64,000 nucleotides of DNA from Halicephalobus mephisto. Lineage: Eukaryota > Nematoda > Chromadorea > Rhabditida > Panagrolaimidae. Positions 1 to 11,276 of the stretch are shown piece by piece (position 1 is the first letter of the stretch; each line of letters opens with the position of its first letter). A model generated the notes under the pieces. It was not told where the DNA came from, did not search any database, and worked only from the letters and a program-made list of their open reading frames with translations. The translations under genes were made by a program, and so were the position numbers. The DNA lies in NCBI GenBank assembly GCA_009193035.1, contig SWDT01000095.1, positions 124,001 to 188,000 of the forward strand, read 5' to 3'.

Positions 1-185
1 TTTTTGGACACTATCCAAATTTTAAAAATTAGTGTTTATTCAATCAGTCACTATTTTTGAAAAAGAAATGTTTAAGATAGTGATTTAGAGAAATTATTTT
101 GGACACTATCCTAGCAACTTGTAGCATCAACAGAAATCGCCGGGATAGTGACTGAAATAAACAATTTTCGGACACTATTCTCAAA
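1..185. repeat. Palindromic ACTATCC/GGATAGT repeat array 1 (intronic)
   Basis: Alternating half-palindromes GGACACTATCC and GGATAGTGACTG lie in the intron before the first visible exon. The array is cut by the window start. It belongs to the same family as the arrays near 3.3, 4.3, 7.3, 12.4 and 14.2 kb. Confidence 0.85.
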
Positions 186-212
186 GTTGAATGTTATTGT
201 GTAAATTTTCAG

Positions 213-3200
213 TGTTGGTCAGACCGAGATTCGAATGCTACCCTATTTCCCTATCAGCAATTTGCCTGTCTTAATAACCGATCGATGGAGGAGATAATGG
301 GAGTTCAGAGACTTGTCGACGATGCAGGGATAACCTACAATGGTCCTGTTTATGATTCTTTAATTTTCTACGGCCAAACCTACACCGAACTCATAGATGA
401 ATTTAAAGTTTGTTTTTTTTCTGATTATTTATTAAAATTCCAAAAATAATTCTGAAAGTTTTTCAAATTTTCGGAAATTTTACAAAAGCTTCTGGAAATT
501 TTCAAAATTTAGTGAAAATTTAAAATTAACATTTGCGATTTGTATTGTCAAAGTCGACGATGAGAGTTCGAGGTCGAAATTTGAACTTTTCGTGATGAAA
601 CAACATTTATGGATTTTTTACTTCAAAAATCTTACCTAAATTGATAAAACTTGATATTTGGGTTTTCTGAGTCACAACATGACCCTCAAGTCGTGTCTTG
701 TTGCAGAAAATCCAAATTTCAACATCTAATTATGGTCGTCAATTTTGATTTCGAACTTTAACTATTGACTTCGAAGTCAAAGTTGATAGTTAAAGTTCAA
801 CCTCAAACTTTAATTGTCAACTTCGAACTTTGATCACAAACTTCGACTTCGAACTGTAACTATCAACTTTAACTATTAACTTCAAATTCGAACTGTAACT
901 GTCAACTTTGACTATTGACTTCGAATTCGAATTCGAACTCGATCAGCTTTGATTTTAAACTTCGAATTCGAAATCAAAGTTAAAGCTGACAAAGTTCGAC
1001 CTCAAACTCTGATCGTCAACTTTGGATAATACAGAAAACTGAAATTGAATCTCTTAGAAACCTCTAGAAAGTCCTACAAATTCGTTTCCAGATTATTCTG
1101 TAATGATATTTTTCCAATTTCCAATAACATAATTTTTCAAATTAATGTTTAAAATCAAAATTTTTAAACTTTTCTGAAATTGCTAAAAATTTATTTCTGA
1201 ATATTCTATAACATTGATTTTCAAATTTTTCAATAATATGATTTTGTAAAATTTTTTAGCCTTCGAAGACCCTTCTGGGAGGCACCACTCACGAATTCCA
1301 CGTAAAAGGAGAAGATATTCCGGACGAATGCCAGGATCTATTGGCGGTTTTTGACTACTCTTCCGATCAAGTCTTTGATGCTTGTCTCGACAAGTACCTA
1401 GAAGAATACGAAAATGGTAAGTACACAAAAAGCGTAACTTTTGGTTCTAAAACAATTGTGAAAAATCAAAAAAATGTACTTTTTAATTCTATAATAATTG
1501 TGAAAAATCAAAAAAACATATTTTTTAATTTTATAATAATAGTGAAAATAAAAAAAAGTAATTTTTTATTTTATAATAATAGTGAAAAATAAAAAAACTT
1601 ATTTTCTAATTTTATAATAATTGTAAAAAATAAAAAAAAAGTATTTTTTAATTCTGTAATAATTGTGAAAAATCAAAAAATGTAAGACGTCACATTTTTC
1701 ATAAATATTTGATTTTTATGACGAAAGTTGTAACTTAATAGTCACGGTTTTTTGTTTATTACTTACTCAAAAGTTACGCTTTTTTGTCTGTAGAATAATT
1801 TTTGACTTTGTTTATTGGATACTGTAGGAACATATTCCGACATCTCTGCGGAGGGAATCAGGTCGGAACTCTTCAGAATCGCTTCTGTCGTTTCTAAAAA
1901 GTTCCATCCGGCTTTTATGTATTCATTTGAATTGGAAGGATACAATTTCCACACTGATGACTCCAGATTCTCGGTCGGAATCCATCCGATGCTGAACATC
2001 TCAAAGTGGAAGGAGGACTACATGCTCATCTACTGGCCTTCTGTCATTGAAAGATTTATCAAATACGGAGTTCCTGATGAAGGTAAGTACTCTTGGATTA
2101 CGGTAGGGTTTTTTTTCAAGTAGATAAGAAAAAAAAATAGATGTTTTTAAAGCTTCTAAGATTACGGTAGAGATTTCTTTAAATTGATAAGAAAAAAAAT
2201 AGATGTTTTTAAAGCTTCTAAGATTACGGTAGGGATTTTTTTTCAAGTAGATAAGAAAAAAAATAGATGTTTTTGAAGCTTCTAAGATTACGGTAGGGGT
2301 TTCTTTAAATATAGAAGATGATAAATGTTTTGATTCCTAGGATACGGTGGAAATTTGTTTGAATTCAAAAAAACAAATTTTTTGAAAATACAGTAATCTT
2401 TTTTTTTGAATTAGTTTTCTTTAGATTGGCCTCCATTTGACCATGGTTCGAACTACAAAGTAATTGATGTTTCGAATTCCTCTGGAACCTTCCGAGGACC
2501 GTATTCGATCCGGAATTTGTACTTTCCGGAATCTATCAAGACCTGGCTCGTGGACTTCAAAATGATCGACGACACCGTCAAGTACGAAGAATTCAAAAAT
2601 AAAACCAAGGAAGCTATGGAAAAGTGGATAGAAATTCGAGAACAAAAATGGGAAAGATTTCAGGAAAAGTGGAAAGAACTCCAGGAAGCCCTGAGGGAAA
2701 AATACGAAAATTGGAAAGAAACGAGAAAAAACGCCACAATAGAAATATTTAAAAAATACAAAAAAGCGAAGGAAATTAAATTGGAAGAACAGAGATTCAA
2801 AATGAAACAATTTGTAAATTATCTCCTTTCTGATTCCATCGAGGACGTCATCGAGAAAGTCGATGAATTGGAAGAATTTCTGAGTCCTGGAGATTCTGAA
2901 AAATTCGCAATTTTGGAAAACGTGAAAGATAAATTAAAATTAATGTTGAGGGAACTGGTAAGTGAATCCCTGTCTCCAGAAGACAAGGAAAAAATTGAAT
3001 TAAAAACGAAAATCAAACAAGCCATCAAGGATACTGTAGACGACTACATAAACGGGAAAAAAGAAGAAAACGGAATTACTGTAGATAACGTCACAGAATT
3101 TACAATTACTGATCCTAGGTAATTCGATTTTAATTAAAATTTAATTAATTTTTAAACTTTTTAGAATAGAATCTTTGACAAAAGAAGAATGGGAAGCGGC

Positions 3201-5536
3201 GAAACAGATTTTTGAAGAACAAAGAGCAGCTTTACAGGTAATTTTTTTTTATTTAAAAAAGTAGTTATTAGGAAAATTCTCTTTAGTCACTATCCTTAAG
3301 AATATGAATAGTGATTGAATTATTGGACACTATTATTTCCAATTGAAGAATCTTGGATAGTGTCTAAAATTCATTCAAATTGATATTTTCAGTCACTATC
3401 CTTAAGAATATGAATAGTGAATGGATTATTGGACACTATTATTTCCAATTGAAGAATCTTGGATAGTGTCTGAAATTTACTCAAATTGATATTTCCAGTC
3501 ACTATTCTTTAAAAATCATCAAGATAGTGTGACTAAATGAATAGTGTTTTTTGTTAATAAGAAATTTTGAACAATATCTGGAACTTTTTTAAATTGTTAA
3601 TTTTTAGTCACTATCCTGACTATTTTTAAAATGAAGATAGTGATTGAATAATTGGACACTATCTCTAATTAAAAATAAATCCATCTCGGATAGTGTCTAA
3701 AATCGTCCTTCTCAGTCACTATCCTAATTATATCTCTTCCGAGGATAGTGACTGACTGGACACTATCCCAATTATATCTCTTCCAAGGATAGTGACTGAC
3801 TGGACACTATCCTAATTATATCTCTTCCGAGGATAGTGACTGACTGGACACTATCCATGAATATTACTTGTTAATTTAAATGTTTAATAATTTTCTTTTT
3901 AGGCCCGAGCAAACGAAACTTATCAAAAAGAAAAAGAAAAATGGGAAAAAGTAAAACAAGAAATCGACAAAAAAATCAACGAAACTATTGCTGAAAAAGA
4001 AGCCCTCAAAGAAGCTGTTCTTGAAAAATTAAATGCCACTAGACAAGCTCGTGAAGAAAAAAAAGCTGAAATAAAACAAAAAATTAATGAAACTATAACA
4101 AAAATAGAAAATGAAAAACAAAAAATTAAAAATAAAATTAAACAAAAAATTAACGAAACTATTGAAGAAAAAAAATCCGAAATCGAAAAAACCAGAACCC
4201 AAAGAGCAGCTGATTTTGAACAATTCCAAAAAATGAAAAATGAAACTATTCAGAAATTAAAAGTAAGTTAATTTTTAATTACAAATTACTTAGAAATTTT
4301 TTTATCAAAATAACATTGAATATTTTCGAAGTAATTTCAGTCACTATTTTAATTAATTTGTAAGTGAAGGAAATTAGGTGGATAGTGACTGAAAGAAACA
4401 ACTTGTGAACAATGTCCAAAAATTTCATTTTTGACTGAGGATAATGTTCGTTAGTTCAGTCACTATCATTGCAATGAAAGTAATCTGGATAGTGACTAAT
4501 TTTGAAAACTTTTAGATACTATTTAGAATTATTTCTTTATTAAAAAAATAACATTCATTTATTCAGTCACTATCATAATTATAGAAATAATTTGGATAGT
4601 GACTAGTTTTGAAAACTTTTAGATACTGCTTAAAATTATTTCTTTATTAAAAAAATAACATTCATTTATTCAGTCACTATCATAATTAGAAGTAATCTGG
4701 ATAGTGACTGATTTTGAAAACTTTTAGATACTGCTTAAAATTATTTCTTTATTAAAAAAATAACATTCATTTATTCAGTCACTATCATAGTTAGAAGTAA
4801 TCTGGATAGTGACTGATTTGAATTTTGTTTCATCTTGTGAAGATTATTCATGTTCGTTTTCTTTAAAAATATAGTGTCTATTTTTCTAGTTATTCTCTAT
4901 TTTTAGGACGCCAAAACCAAAATCGAAAAAGATCGTCCAAATGTGGATCAAAAAGTGGACGAAGCAGAGACCAAAGTCAAAGCTGCGATGGAAGAACTCA
5001 GAAATGCCACTTTTGCTAAATTCGAAGAACGACTCTCGGAACGAAAACAATGGAAATCTGTTTTTGAAGAACTTCGAAATGAAACTTTTTCAAAAATTTT
5101 TGAAAAATTAAAAACCATTGCTCAAGAAAAATACGCCGAAAACCAAGAAAAATTCGAAAAAATGAAACAAGTCCTCGATGAAGTCAAAGCTAAAATCAAA
5201 GAAAAAATAACTCAAAAAATAATCGAAAAAGAATTGGGACTTTTTCAAGGAAGTTTTGTCGCATTGCCTCCGGCACTCCAGGAAAACGGCGGAATCGATC
5301 AAGAAGCCGTGGATGCTTTGACGCATTCAAAATTGGAAAATCGAAGACTCTGGTCAGCCTTCTGGATCGTCGTCCTCATCGCTTTTTTGTTGACATTCAT
5401 CCTTTTTGTCAAATCTTGTTTGAATCTGATTGAGCGAAGACCGAGACGGGGGTATTTTTACAACGAAGATCCCGGTTTTTTCAACTTCAACGAGAAATCC
5501 AAAATTGTCGTGGCTAATTACCCTAGTTACACTTGA
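213..5536 (+). CDS. Single-pass membrane protein with long sequon-rich coiled-coil ectodomain (5' end outside window)
   Basis: Exons by splice signals and phase: 213..407, 1260..1416, 1828..2082, 2425..3118, 3165..3237, 3903..4262, 4907..5536, giving 787 visible residues. The N-terminus lies before the window. The first ~230 residues look globular, with several N-x-S/T sequons. From about residue 270 the chain is extremely Lys/Glu-rich coiled coil. Asn-Glu-Thr or Asn-Ala-Thr recurs along it, for example KKINETIAEK, KQKINETITK and ELRNETFSK. A hydrophobic span near residues 727-749 (WIVVLIAFLLTFILFV) is followed by basic residues and a ~50-residue tail, so I infer a type I membrane protein with an extracellular or lumenal rod. 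An AATAAA lies just after the stop. Introns carry palindromic repeat arrays and a TIR element. I do not recognise the family. Exon structure is well supported; function is unknown. Confidence 0.85.
1422..1789. mobile_element. MITE-like element with ~20-bp terminal inverted repeats in an intron
   Basis: The left end reads CACAAAAAGCGTAACTTTTG and the right end reads AAAAGTTACGCTTTTTTGT, an inverted pair. The interior (about 1440-1680) holds about five copies of a ~57-bp AT-rich tandem unit containing TAATAATTGTGAAAAAT. The right part resembles the elements at 19767-20167 and 21021-21420. It starts only a few bases after a 5' splice site. No transposase is present, so it is non-autonomous. Confidence 0.6.
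2083..2330 (+). repeat. Tandem ~64-bp repeat starting at a 5' splice site
   Basis: About four imperfect copies of a unit containing TTACGGTAGGG, AGTAGATAAGAAAAAAAATAG and GTTTTTAAAGCTTCTAAG fill the intron between exons 1828..2082 and 2425..3118. The array begins within the first bases after the donor GTAAGT. Confidence 0.8.
3285..3860. repeat. Palindromic ACTATCC/GGATAGT repeat array 2 (intronic)
   Basis: The array has about eight inverted pairs of the form AGTCACTATCC...GGATAGTGACT and GGACACTATCC...GGATAGTGTC, with loops of roughly 15-25 nt. The last three units (from about 3710) are nearly identical, with ATTATATCTCTTCC as the loop, which suggests recent local amplification. Confidence 0.9.
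4335..4830. repeat. Palindromic ACTATCC/GGATAGT repeat array 3 (intronic), ~120-bp higher-order unit
   Basis: Three or four tandem copies of a longer unit (TTATTTCTTTATTAAAAAAA, CATTCATTTATTCAGTCACT, a loop, then GGATAGTGACTG) lie between exons 3903..4262 and 4907..5536. Confidence 0.9.
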
Positions 5537-5936
5537 TGAATTTCGAAAAAATCAATAAAAATTAAATCTTTTAAAATTCCGAAATAGTCTCAACACGACT
5601 TTTTTGAATTTTCCACTTAGGACCAAAAATTATAAAATTTAATTTTTACATGATTCTAAAAAATTCCAAAAAATGCAGAATTCTATTATTTTAAAAAGAA
5701 ATATTTCAAAATAGTCTCAACACGAATTTTTTGAATTTTCCACTTAGGACCAAAAATTATGAAATTTTATTTTTTATTATTCTAGAAAATTTCCAAACTA
5801 TTGATTTTTAAAAACTTTCAAATTTACAAAATATTATTTAATTTTATTCGATTACTGTAATTTAGAAAATTTAAAAAAAAAATAAAATAATTTTTAAAAA
5901 TGAAAATATTCAAATTTTCGAAATTATTTTTTTATT
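5537..5936. repeat. Convergent 3' intergenic region with two ~125-bp tandem copies
   Basis: A unit containing AATAGTCTCAACACGA and CCACTTAGGACCAAAAATTA occurs at about 5582-5645 and again at about 5707-5775. The rest is plain AT-rich sequence between two convergent 3' ends. The CCACTTAGGACC core is related to the inverted minisatellite near 49.1 kb. Confidence 0.7.
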
Positions 5937-8922
5937 TTAAAAATAATTTGTGTTTTTCTGTAAAAAAGCCAAAAATTCAAAAACACCATTTCTGATATTA
6001 CAGTATACACATTGGGTTTTGGATTCTTGAATTTCTTCTTCGATAATTTTGAAGGATTTTCCGCAAATAACGACGAATTTCGAATTTTCAGAAAAAACAG
6101 ATTTCAACGAATTTTGAATTAAATTTGTTAAATTTTCGATTTTGTATTTTTTTTCTTTAAAATTAAAAATTAAATTTTTAATTAAAATTTGATTTTGATG
6201 ATTTTTAAAATTTGAAACAATTTCGATTTCGTCGTTTTTTAAATTTTCCAAATTTTTGATTAATTTTGAATCGTAAAAATCAAAATTTCCATTTTCGATT
6301 GGATTTTGTCGAAAAATAATAATTTCGGTATTTCCGAAATCTTTTAATTTAAAATGGACGAATTCTGAAGGCATGAAAAATTCGAAAATTTTCAAATTTT
6401 CTGAACCATGTTGAAAAACGAAACAAAACCAAAATCCCGGAATTAATTTTTCCATTTTTTCAGAAACCGAATGACTAAAAGTCGAAAATTTTTGATTTTT
6501 TTTGAATACCGAAGTTACGGTTTCTATGATTATTTTTAAAGAAGATTCAGAAACGAAAGAACGATGAATATGATTTCTGAGGTAATCCGAAGTCAGATCC
6601 GTCAGTGTGAATTCCGGTTCTTGTTCGGAAATCTTCAATAAAATCAGAATTTTCTCTGTCGGGGATTTGGTGAACATTATGTATTCGGAATCGATGGAGA
6701 CATGATGGACTTCTTTTCCCGAGTATACTGTAATTTTCTCGTCGGGGGAATTGCTGGATCTGAGCCATTCGGATACGGTAGTGGACGACTTCCCTTTTCC
6801 TACAGTAAGTTCTTTTTTCAGAAGACTTTCGAAAGAAGCCTTGTTGGAAGGCTCGCGGAATGCTTCCAGCGTCGACTTGAATATAGTACGTAATTTCCGA
6901 TAAAAAGTAGATATTTCTTCATCATTTTCGGAGATGGATTCCAAATAAAAACTGTAATTTTCTAAGTTGTTGATGGCCGACGAAAAATCTTCGGAAAATT
7001 CAATGTTGGAGGAATTTCTGAAATTCACATAACAACGATTAAATTTCATTCATCAAAAATAAACAATATTTGACAAATAAGCAATAATTTATTTTTTTTA
7101 ACTTTTTCCACTCGAGACCATTGAAGTTTTTTTAGAATTTCAATTTGGTCCTATGTGGAAATTACACAAAACACTTTACATATTAAATAATCTGCATTCT
7201 TTGAAAATTAATTTTAAGTACTGAGTAAAACTTTTCTAAAATCTTCCAAATCAGTCACTATTCTAAAGATTTTAAAAAATAATGATTTGTTGATAATACA
7301 TTATTCTTAAAAAACAATTTTGGATAGTGTCCGAAATTCGCCTTTTCAGTTACTATCTTGAATGTTTTTATAAGGATAGTGACCGAATAAATACTATTTT
7401 AGAAATTGAATAGTGTCCGAAATTCGCCTTTTCAGTTACTATCCTAACGGTTTTTATTAACAGTATAAATTGCCAGGATAGTGTCTCCAAAAAGACAAAC
7501 ATCATTCATATCAGTCACTATCTTGAATGTCTTTACAAGAATAGTGACTGATTGGATACTATTTTAGAAATTGGATAGTGTCCGAAATTCGCCTTTTCAG
7601 TCACTATCTTGAATGTTTTTACAAGGATAGTGACTGATTGAATAAGTACTATTTTATTTTACAAATTGGATAGTGTCCAGAAAAGTCACTATTCAGAACT
7701 TACTCAGCAGATCCCAGAGAAGCCACCGTTACTTTCGGTTTTACTTCAATGATGACAGAATTTCCATTCAAGATCTCTTTTGGGAGTTTCTGCAAATTTT
7801 CACAAGTCGCTGCAAATGTACAATTCGCCAAACTTCCGGAAATGCCGCAGGAATCGTCCCGGAAAGTCTGCTCACTTCGTCTCAGGACCTTCGTTATGAA
7901 ATCTACACTTTGGGGATCTGAAAATTGCAAATTATTTTTATTTAAAATTTTTTTTACCTTTACATCGATCCAATTTCAAAAATCCCAAAATCGGATTAGA
8001 TACTCCGACTTCGGAAAAAGCCAAAAGAAAAAGACCCAAGTGTTTACCGTAACCTCGGAGGTTTCTTACTGTAGTTATTTCTTCACAGTCGATAAAAGTG
8101 CATTTTTTATCGAGTAATTTTTCGCAATATTCTTTTAAATTTTCTTTGTTGCTTTCTGGACAAGGACCGTTGAAAATTAATATTTTCATTTTTGTAAAAA
8201 AATCGTTTTCAAAACTTTGAATTTCGGGAATTGGAGAAAAAATAAAAGTTGAAATTCTCGAAATTGTTTCAGCATAATTTCTAAAATATTTTAGATTTTT
8301 ATAAAATTAAAATTTTATCAGAAATAATTTTTCAATTTTTAAAATTTTTGGAATAAAATATAATTGAAAATTTCGAATTTTTTAAATTTTTCAATTTTTA
8401 AAAATTTTTGGAATTAATAAAATATAATTGAAAATTTCGAAGATCTGAAAAATTTTTAATTTTTTTTAAATTTTTGTAAAACTTTTCAGAATCCAAGGAA
8501 AAATTTTGGAATTTTTTTGAAATTTGTGGAAATTTCCGAAGTTTTATAGATACGGTAGAAGATTCTGAAATTTTCGAGAATTTTAAAGTTATCCAAAATT
8601 CAATAAAAAATTTTTAAAATCCTTAAAATTTTAAAAATTAACAATTTTGGAAATTTCTAAAAAATTCGCGATGAAATAATTTTTTAGAAAAATTAAATTT
8701 TTTAAATAAAAAAACTTACTTTACATTGTTCAAAATTTCAGAATCTGTCAATCTTCTGGAATTCTTATTTGAAGGATCAATAAAAAGAAAATTATTTTTA
8801 ATAGCTTCCAATATATGTTTCCGAATTTTTGAATCCAATGAATAAAGACTTTTCTCGGCTTCTTGGAGAAAAAAATTATTATTACGAACAAGATAAGGAA
8901 TTCCGTTCGAAAAATTATCCAT
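5937..8922 (-). CDS. Unrecognised 606-aa protein, 4 exons
   Basis: Minus-strand exons 8922..8720, 8280..7958, 7917..7704 and 7017..5937 join in phase (2, 1, 2) to give 606 residues. The start ATG follows an in-frame TAA. Donors are GTAAGT, GTAAAA and GTAAGT; acceptors are ATTTTAG, TTTTCAG and ATTTCAG. Taken alone, the 3' exon looks like a separate 370-aa gene. However, its TTTCAG acceptor and the GTAAGT donor at 7703 are in matching phase, so I join them. The segment ILIFNGPCPESNKEN (~residues 104-118) sits after a hydrophobic strand, like an alpha/beta (vWA-like) fold. It faintly recalls the vWA region of Treslin/Sld3-type replication factors, but that is a weak visual resemblance. No catalytic motif is seen. 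The last intron holds palindromic array 4. Confidence 0.7.
7250..7690. repeat. Palindromic ACTATCC/GGATAGT repeat array 4 (intronic)
   Basis: Units TCAGTCACTATCTTGAATG...GGATAGTGACTGAT and AATTGGATAGTGTCCGAAAT repeat about four times in the last intron of the 606-aa gene. Confidence 0.88.
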
Positions 8923-9160
8923 CGAAAAATCTCCGGATTAATCAAAAGCGTCGTTATCGATCAAATTGTTGCTTCATTAAAGACCCAAAATCGAAAATTA
9001 TCTTCACTGTCGTTTTTGAGATAAAAAATCAATAAAAAACTTAAATTTTGATCGACGAAAATTTAAAATTGTCAATTCATAAACGAATGATTAAAACAGT
9101 TTTTCGGATTTCTAGTCAAACAAAACAAATCAAACGAGATCAACAATATGACAAAAATAG

Positions 9161-9967
9161 TTATGATTCGATATTCTCAATGTTTTTCAAACTTGATTCA
9201 ATTTGGATTTTCTTGGCAGCAATCGCTTCCCGAAGCTGATTTACTCGTTGGCTTTCTTCACTCCAAGTCTCTTCCAGTTCCTTGATCTGCTTTCCGAGTA
9301 GAGCATGTTCTCGTTTTCGTTCTCTATGGATTTCAAATGTTTCTTTTTTCAACTAAAGTGGAATTTACTAAAAATCTGAATTATTCAAAAACATACTTCG
9401 GTGGCTTTTCTTCCAATTTCTTCACTGGCGTATTTCATCGTTGAACTTGTTTGTCGCAAAGCCCCGGCTGCGTATTTCTGAGCGAGTTGAAGGTGGTGTT
9501 TCCGGATGTCCATAAACATCAACTGAGCTTCGAATAACTCCAGAGCCTGGAAGATTTGGTTTTATAAAAATAAAAAATAAAAAACGAACTTTCAGAGTTT
9601 CATTCGGGTCTCTCGTTTCCAATTGTTCCAGATCAGGAACACTAAATTTGGATTCATCAATAGCATCTATCGCCTGAAAATGAATAATTTTATATATAAA
9701 AATTAATCAAAAACAAACCGTGTTTGTTTCTGCCATTTTTAGGAGGTTTTTCAAAGCCGGAGTTAATAGTTTTTCTGATTCCATAGGGAAATCTGACAGA
9801 TAATTCTTTACTTTCGGAAACCGCTTCAATTCGTCATCTACTAACTTGTTTGCTGCTTGTTTTTGATCTTTGGGCGGTAAGCCATCGTGGTAAGCAAGGG
9901 AATCAAAGGCAAATGCTTGATCGAGTTGAGAAACAAGAGAACCGTTGGAATTCTGATTGTTGGACAT
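9161..9967 (-). CDS. BCAS2: BCAS2/SPF27-like Prp19-complex splicing factor
   Basis: Minus-strand exons 9967..9719, 9673..9590, 9546..9397 and 9352..9161 join in phase 0 throughout and give 224 aa, the usual size for the family. The N-terminal block (FDSLAYHDGLP, then KLVDDELKRFPKVKNYLSDF, residues ~20-57) matches the conserved start of BCAS2 (a tyrosine-rich segment, then an acidic/basic helix ending in KNYL). The C-terminal ~100 residues are helical coiled coil (RKREHALLGKQIKELEETW). By family knowledge it is a subunit of the Prp19/NineTeen spliceosome complex, nuclear, acting in pre-mRNA splicing. It is divergently transcribed from the LRAT-like gene across a ~440-bp gap. Introns are 45-50 nt. 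Assignment rests on recognised motifs, not on a search. Confidence 0.82.
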
Positions 9968-10407
9968 CCTAAAAACTAAGCTAGAAAGTTAAACTACCAT
10001 GATATAAAGGATTTAGAAAGGAAATTAAATAAACAAAATCAGGAAAACGCGGAAAAAAAGAAGTTCAAAATTGAATCAAGGAGATATATGAAAAAAATTA
10101 AAAATTAAACACAAATATTAGAATTCTAACGGTTGGATATGCTAAATAATGAAGATACAAAGTTGAACAATGATAGGATAAAGGGTTTAGAAAAGAAATT
10201 AAATAAAAAAGTTTAAAAATTTAAAAATGAAATCAAGGAGATATATGGAAAGTGAATATGAAATTTCCCTTTTTGACGTTAAGGACATTTCGCCAGCCTG
10301 AAAGCCAGAACAGGTTGTGTCAGCTGGTTAGTTTTTCAAAGTTCATATTTTTTGATCTCCGTGTCCACCAATCTTGCCCTTCTTTTGTCATTCATAATCT
10401 CCTCGAG
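9968..10407. other. Divergent promoter region with imperfect ~185-bp tandem duplication
   Basis: This is the gap between BCAS2 (-) and the LRAT-like gene (+). Two diverged copies of a block containing GGATTTAGAAAGGAAATTAA and ATCAAGGAGATATATG lie at about 9995-10100 and 10170-10255. An upstream ATG at 10252 is open into the LRAT gene frame, so a longer N-terminus is possible but less likely. Confidence 0.5.
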
Positions 10408-11092
10408 ATGGATCGTCCTGGAGTACTCACAACAGAATGGATGTCAGTAGAAGAACTTACTCGTCACTTGGAACTTGGGGATCTTATAGAATTTCATCGA
10501 CCGCTCGGGAGACAAGTCGCCTACGCCGTAAGTTTTGATTTTTATATAAAAATTGCCTTGTATCTTCCAGCATTGGGCCTTGTACATAGGGTACTTCGAT
10601 CGAGAACACGTCGCTGTCCATTTGTCGACCGAACATGGGGATTTCGGCTTGGAAGAAAAAGCTGAAATGAAAGCCAAGATGACCTTGAACGGCAGCAGTG
10701 CTCATGTGAGAAGTGATCCTATCGTCAAAATCGCCAATGGTCATTTTTGTCGGATTAACAATTCCCTGGATTCCAGTCATACACCGTTTCCTCCGAACGT
10801 GATCTACGAACGGACCATCTATAGACTCGGAAAATCCGGCTACAATTTGATATACAACAATTGCGAGCATTTCGTCAAAGAATGTCGTTACGGAAGTGCC
10901 GAAAGTCATCAAGTCACCTTAGCTTCGTCAGTTCTAGGCGGAATAGTGGTCGGTGCTGCCTGCAGTTCTGTCTCCGTGGCCGTGATTGGTGGATTGTGTG
11001 GTTACGCCTTGATGAAGAACAAGAAAAAAATCACCAATGCTATTCCCAAGTTAGCAGGTGTGTTCCTGGCTTCAAACGCCAGTTCTCCTTGA
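10408..11092 (+). CDS. LRAT-domain (H-rev107/NlpC-P60-like) membrane protein
   Basis: Two exons, 10408..10527 and 10571..11092 (phase 0, 43-nt intron), give 213 aa. The start is chosen at MDRPGVL, just before the domain. LRAT-family hallmarks are present: GDLIEFHRP (~residues 26-34), HWALYIGY (first His ~41), EHVAVHL (second His), and YNNCEHFVKEC (~136-146) with the nucleophile Cys in NCEHF. The C-terminal ~50 residues are hydrophobic and Gly/Ala/Val-rich (VLGGIVVGAA, VAVIGGLCGYALM), which suggests membrane anchoring. LRAT-type enzymes are thiol acyltransferases or phospholipases acting on membrane lipids through a Cys-His pair. The His and Cys are intact, so activity is plausible, but the substrate cannot be read. 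Confidence 0.85.
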
Positions 11093-11276
11093 AAATTGCA
11101 ATTTTCTAACCTTGTAAGTTTCACCGGTATGTACAGTAAAACTGCTAGATTACGGTAGTTTGGAAATTTTAAGCTTTATTCTATTTTCAATTATCTTACG
11201 ATAAAGCGATTTCGAAAGATTATACTTTTTCGCAAAAAAGTAACTGATTGCACTTCATTGAAGTCGACCGTAATCC

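Noticed and set aside
3285..3860. Array of regularly spaced palindromes resembling a CRISPR
   Set aside because: Spacers are not unique, the units are inverted pairs, the array lies in an intron of a eukaryotic gene, and no cas genes are present.
5937..7049. Separate 370-aa single-exon gene
   Set aside because: A TTTCAG acceptor 33 bp into it matches the phase of the upstream GTAAGT donor, so I treat it as the last exon of a longer gene.
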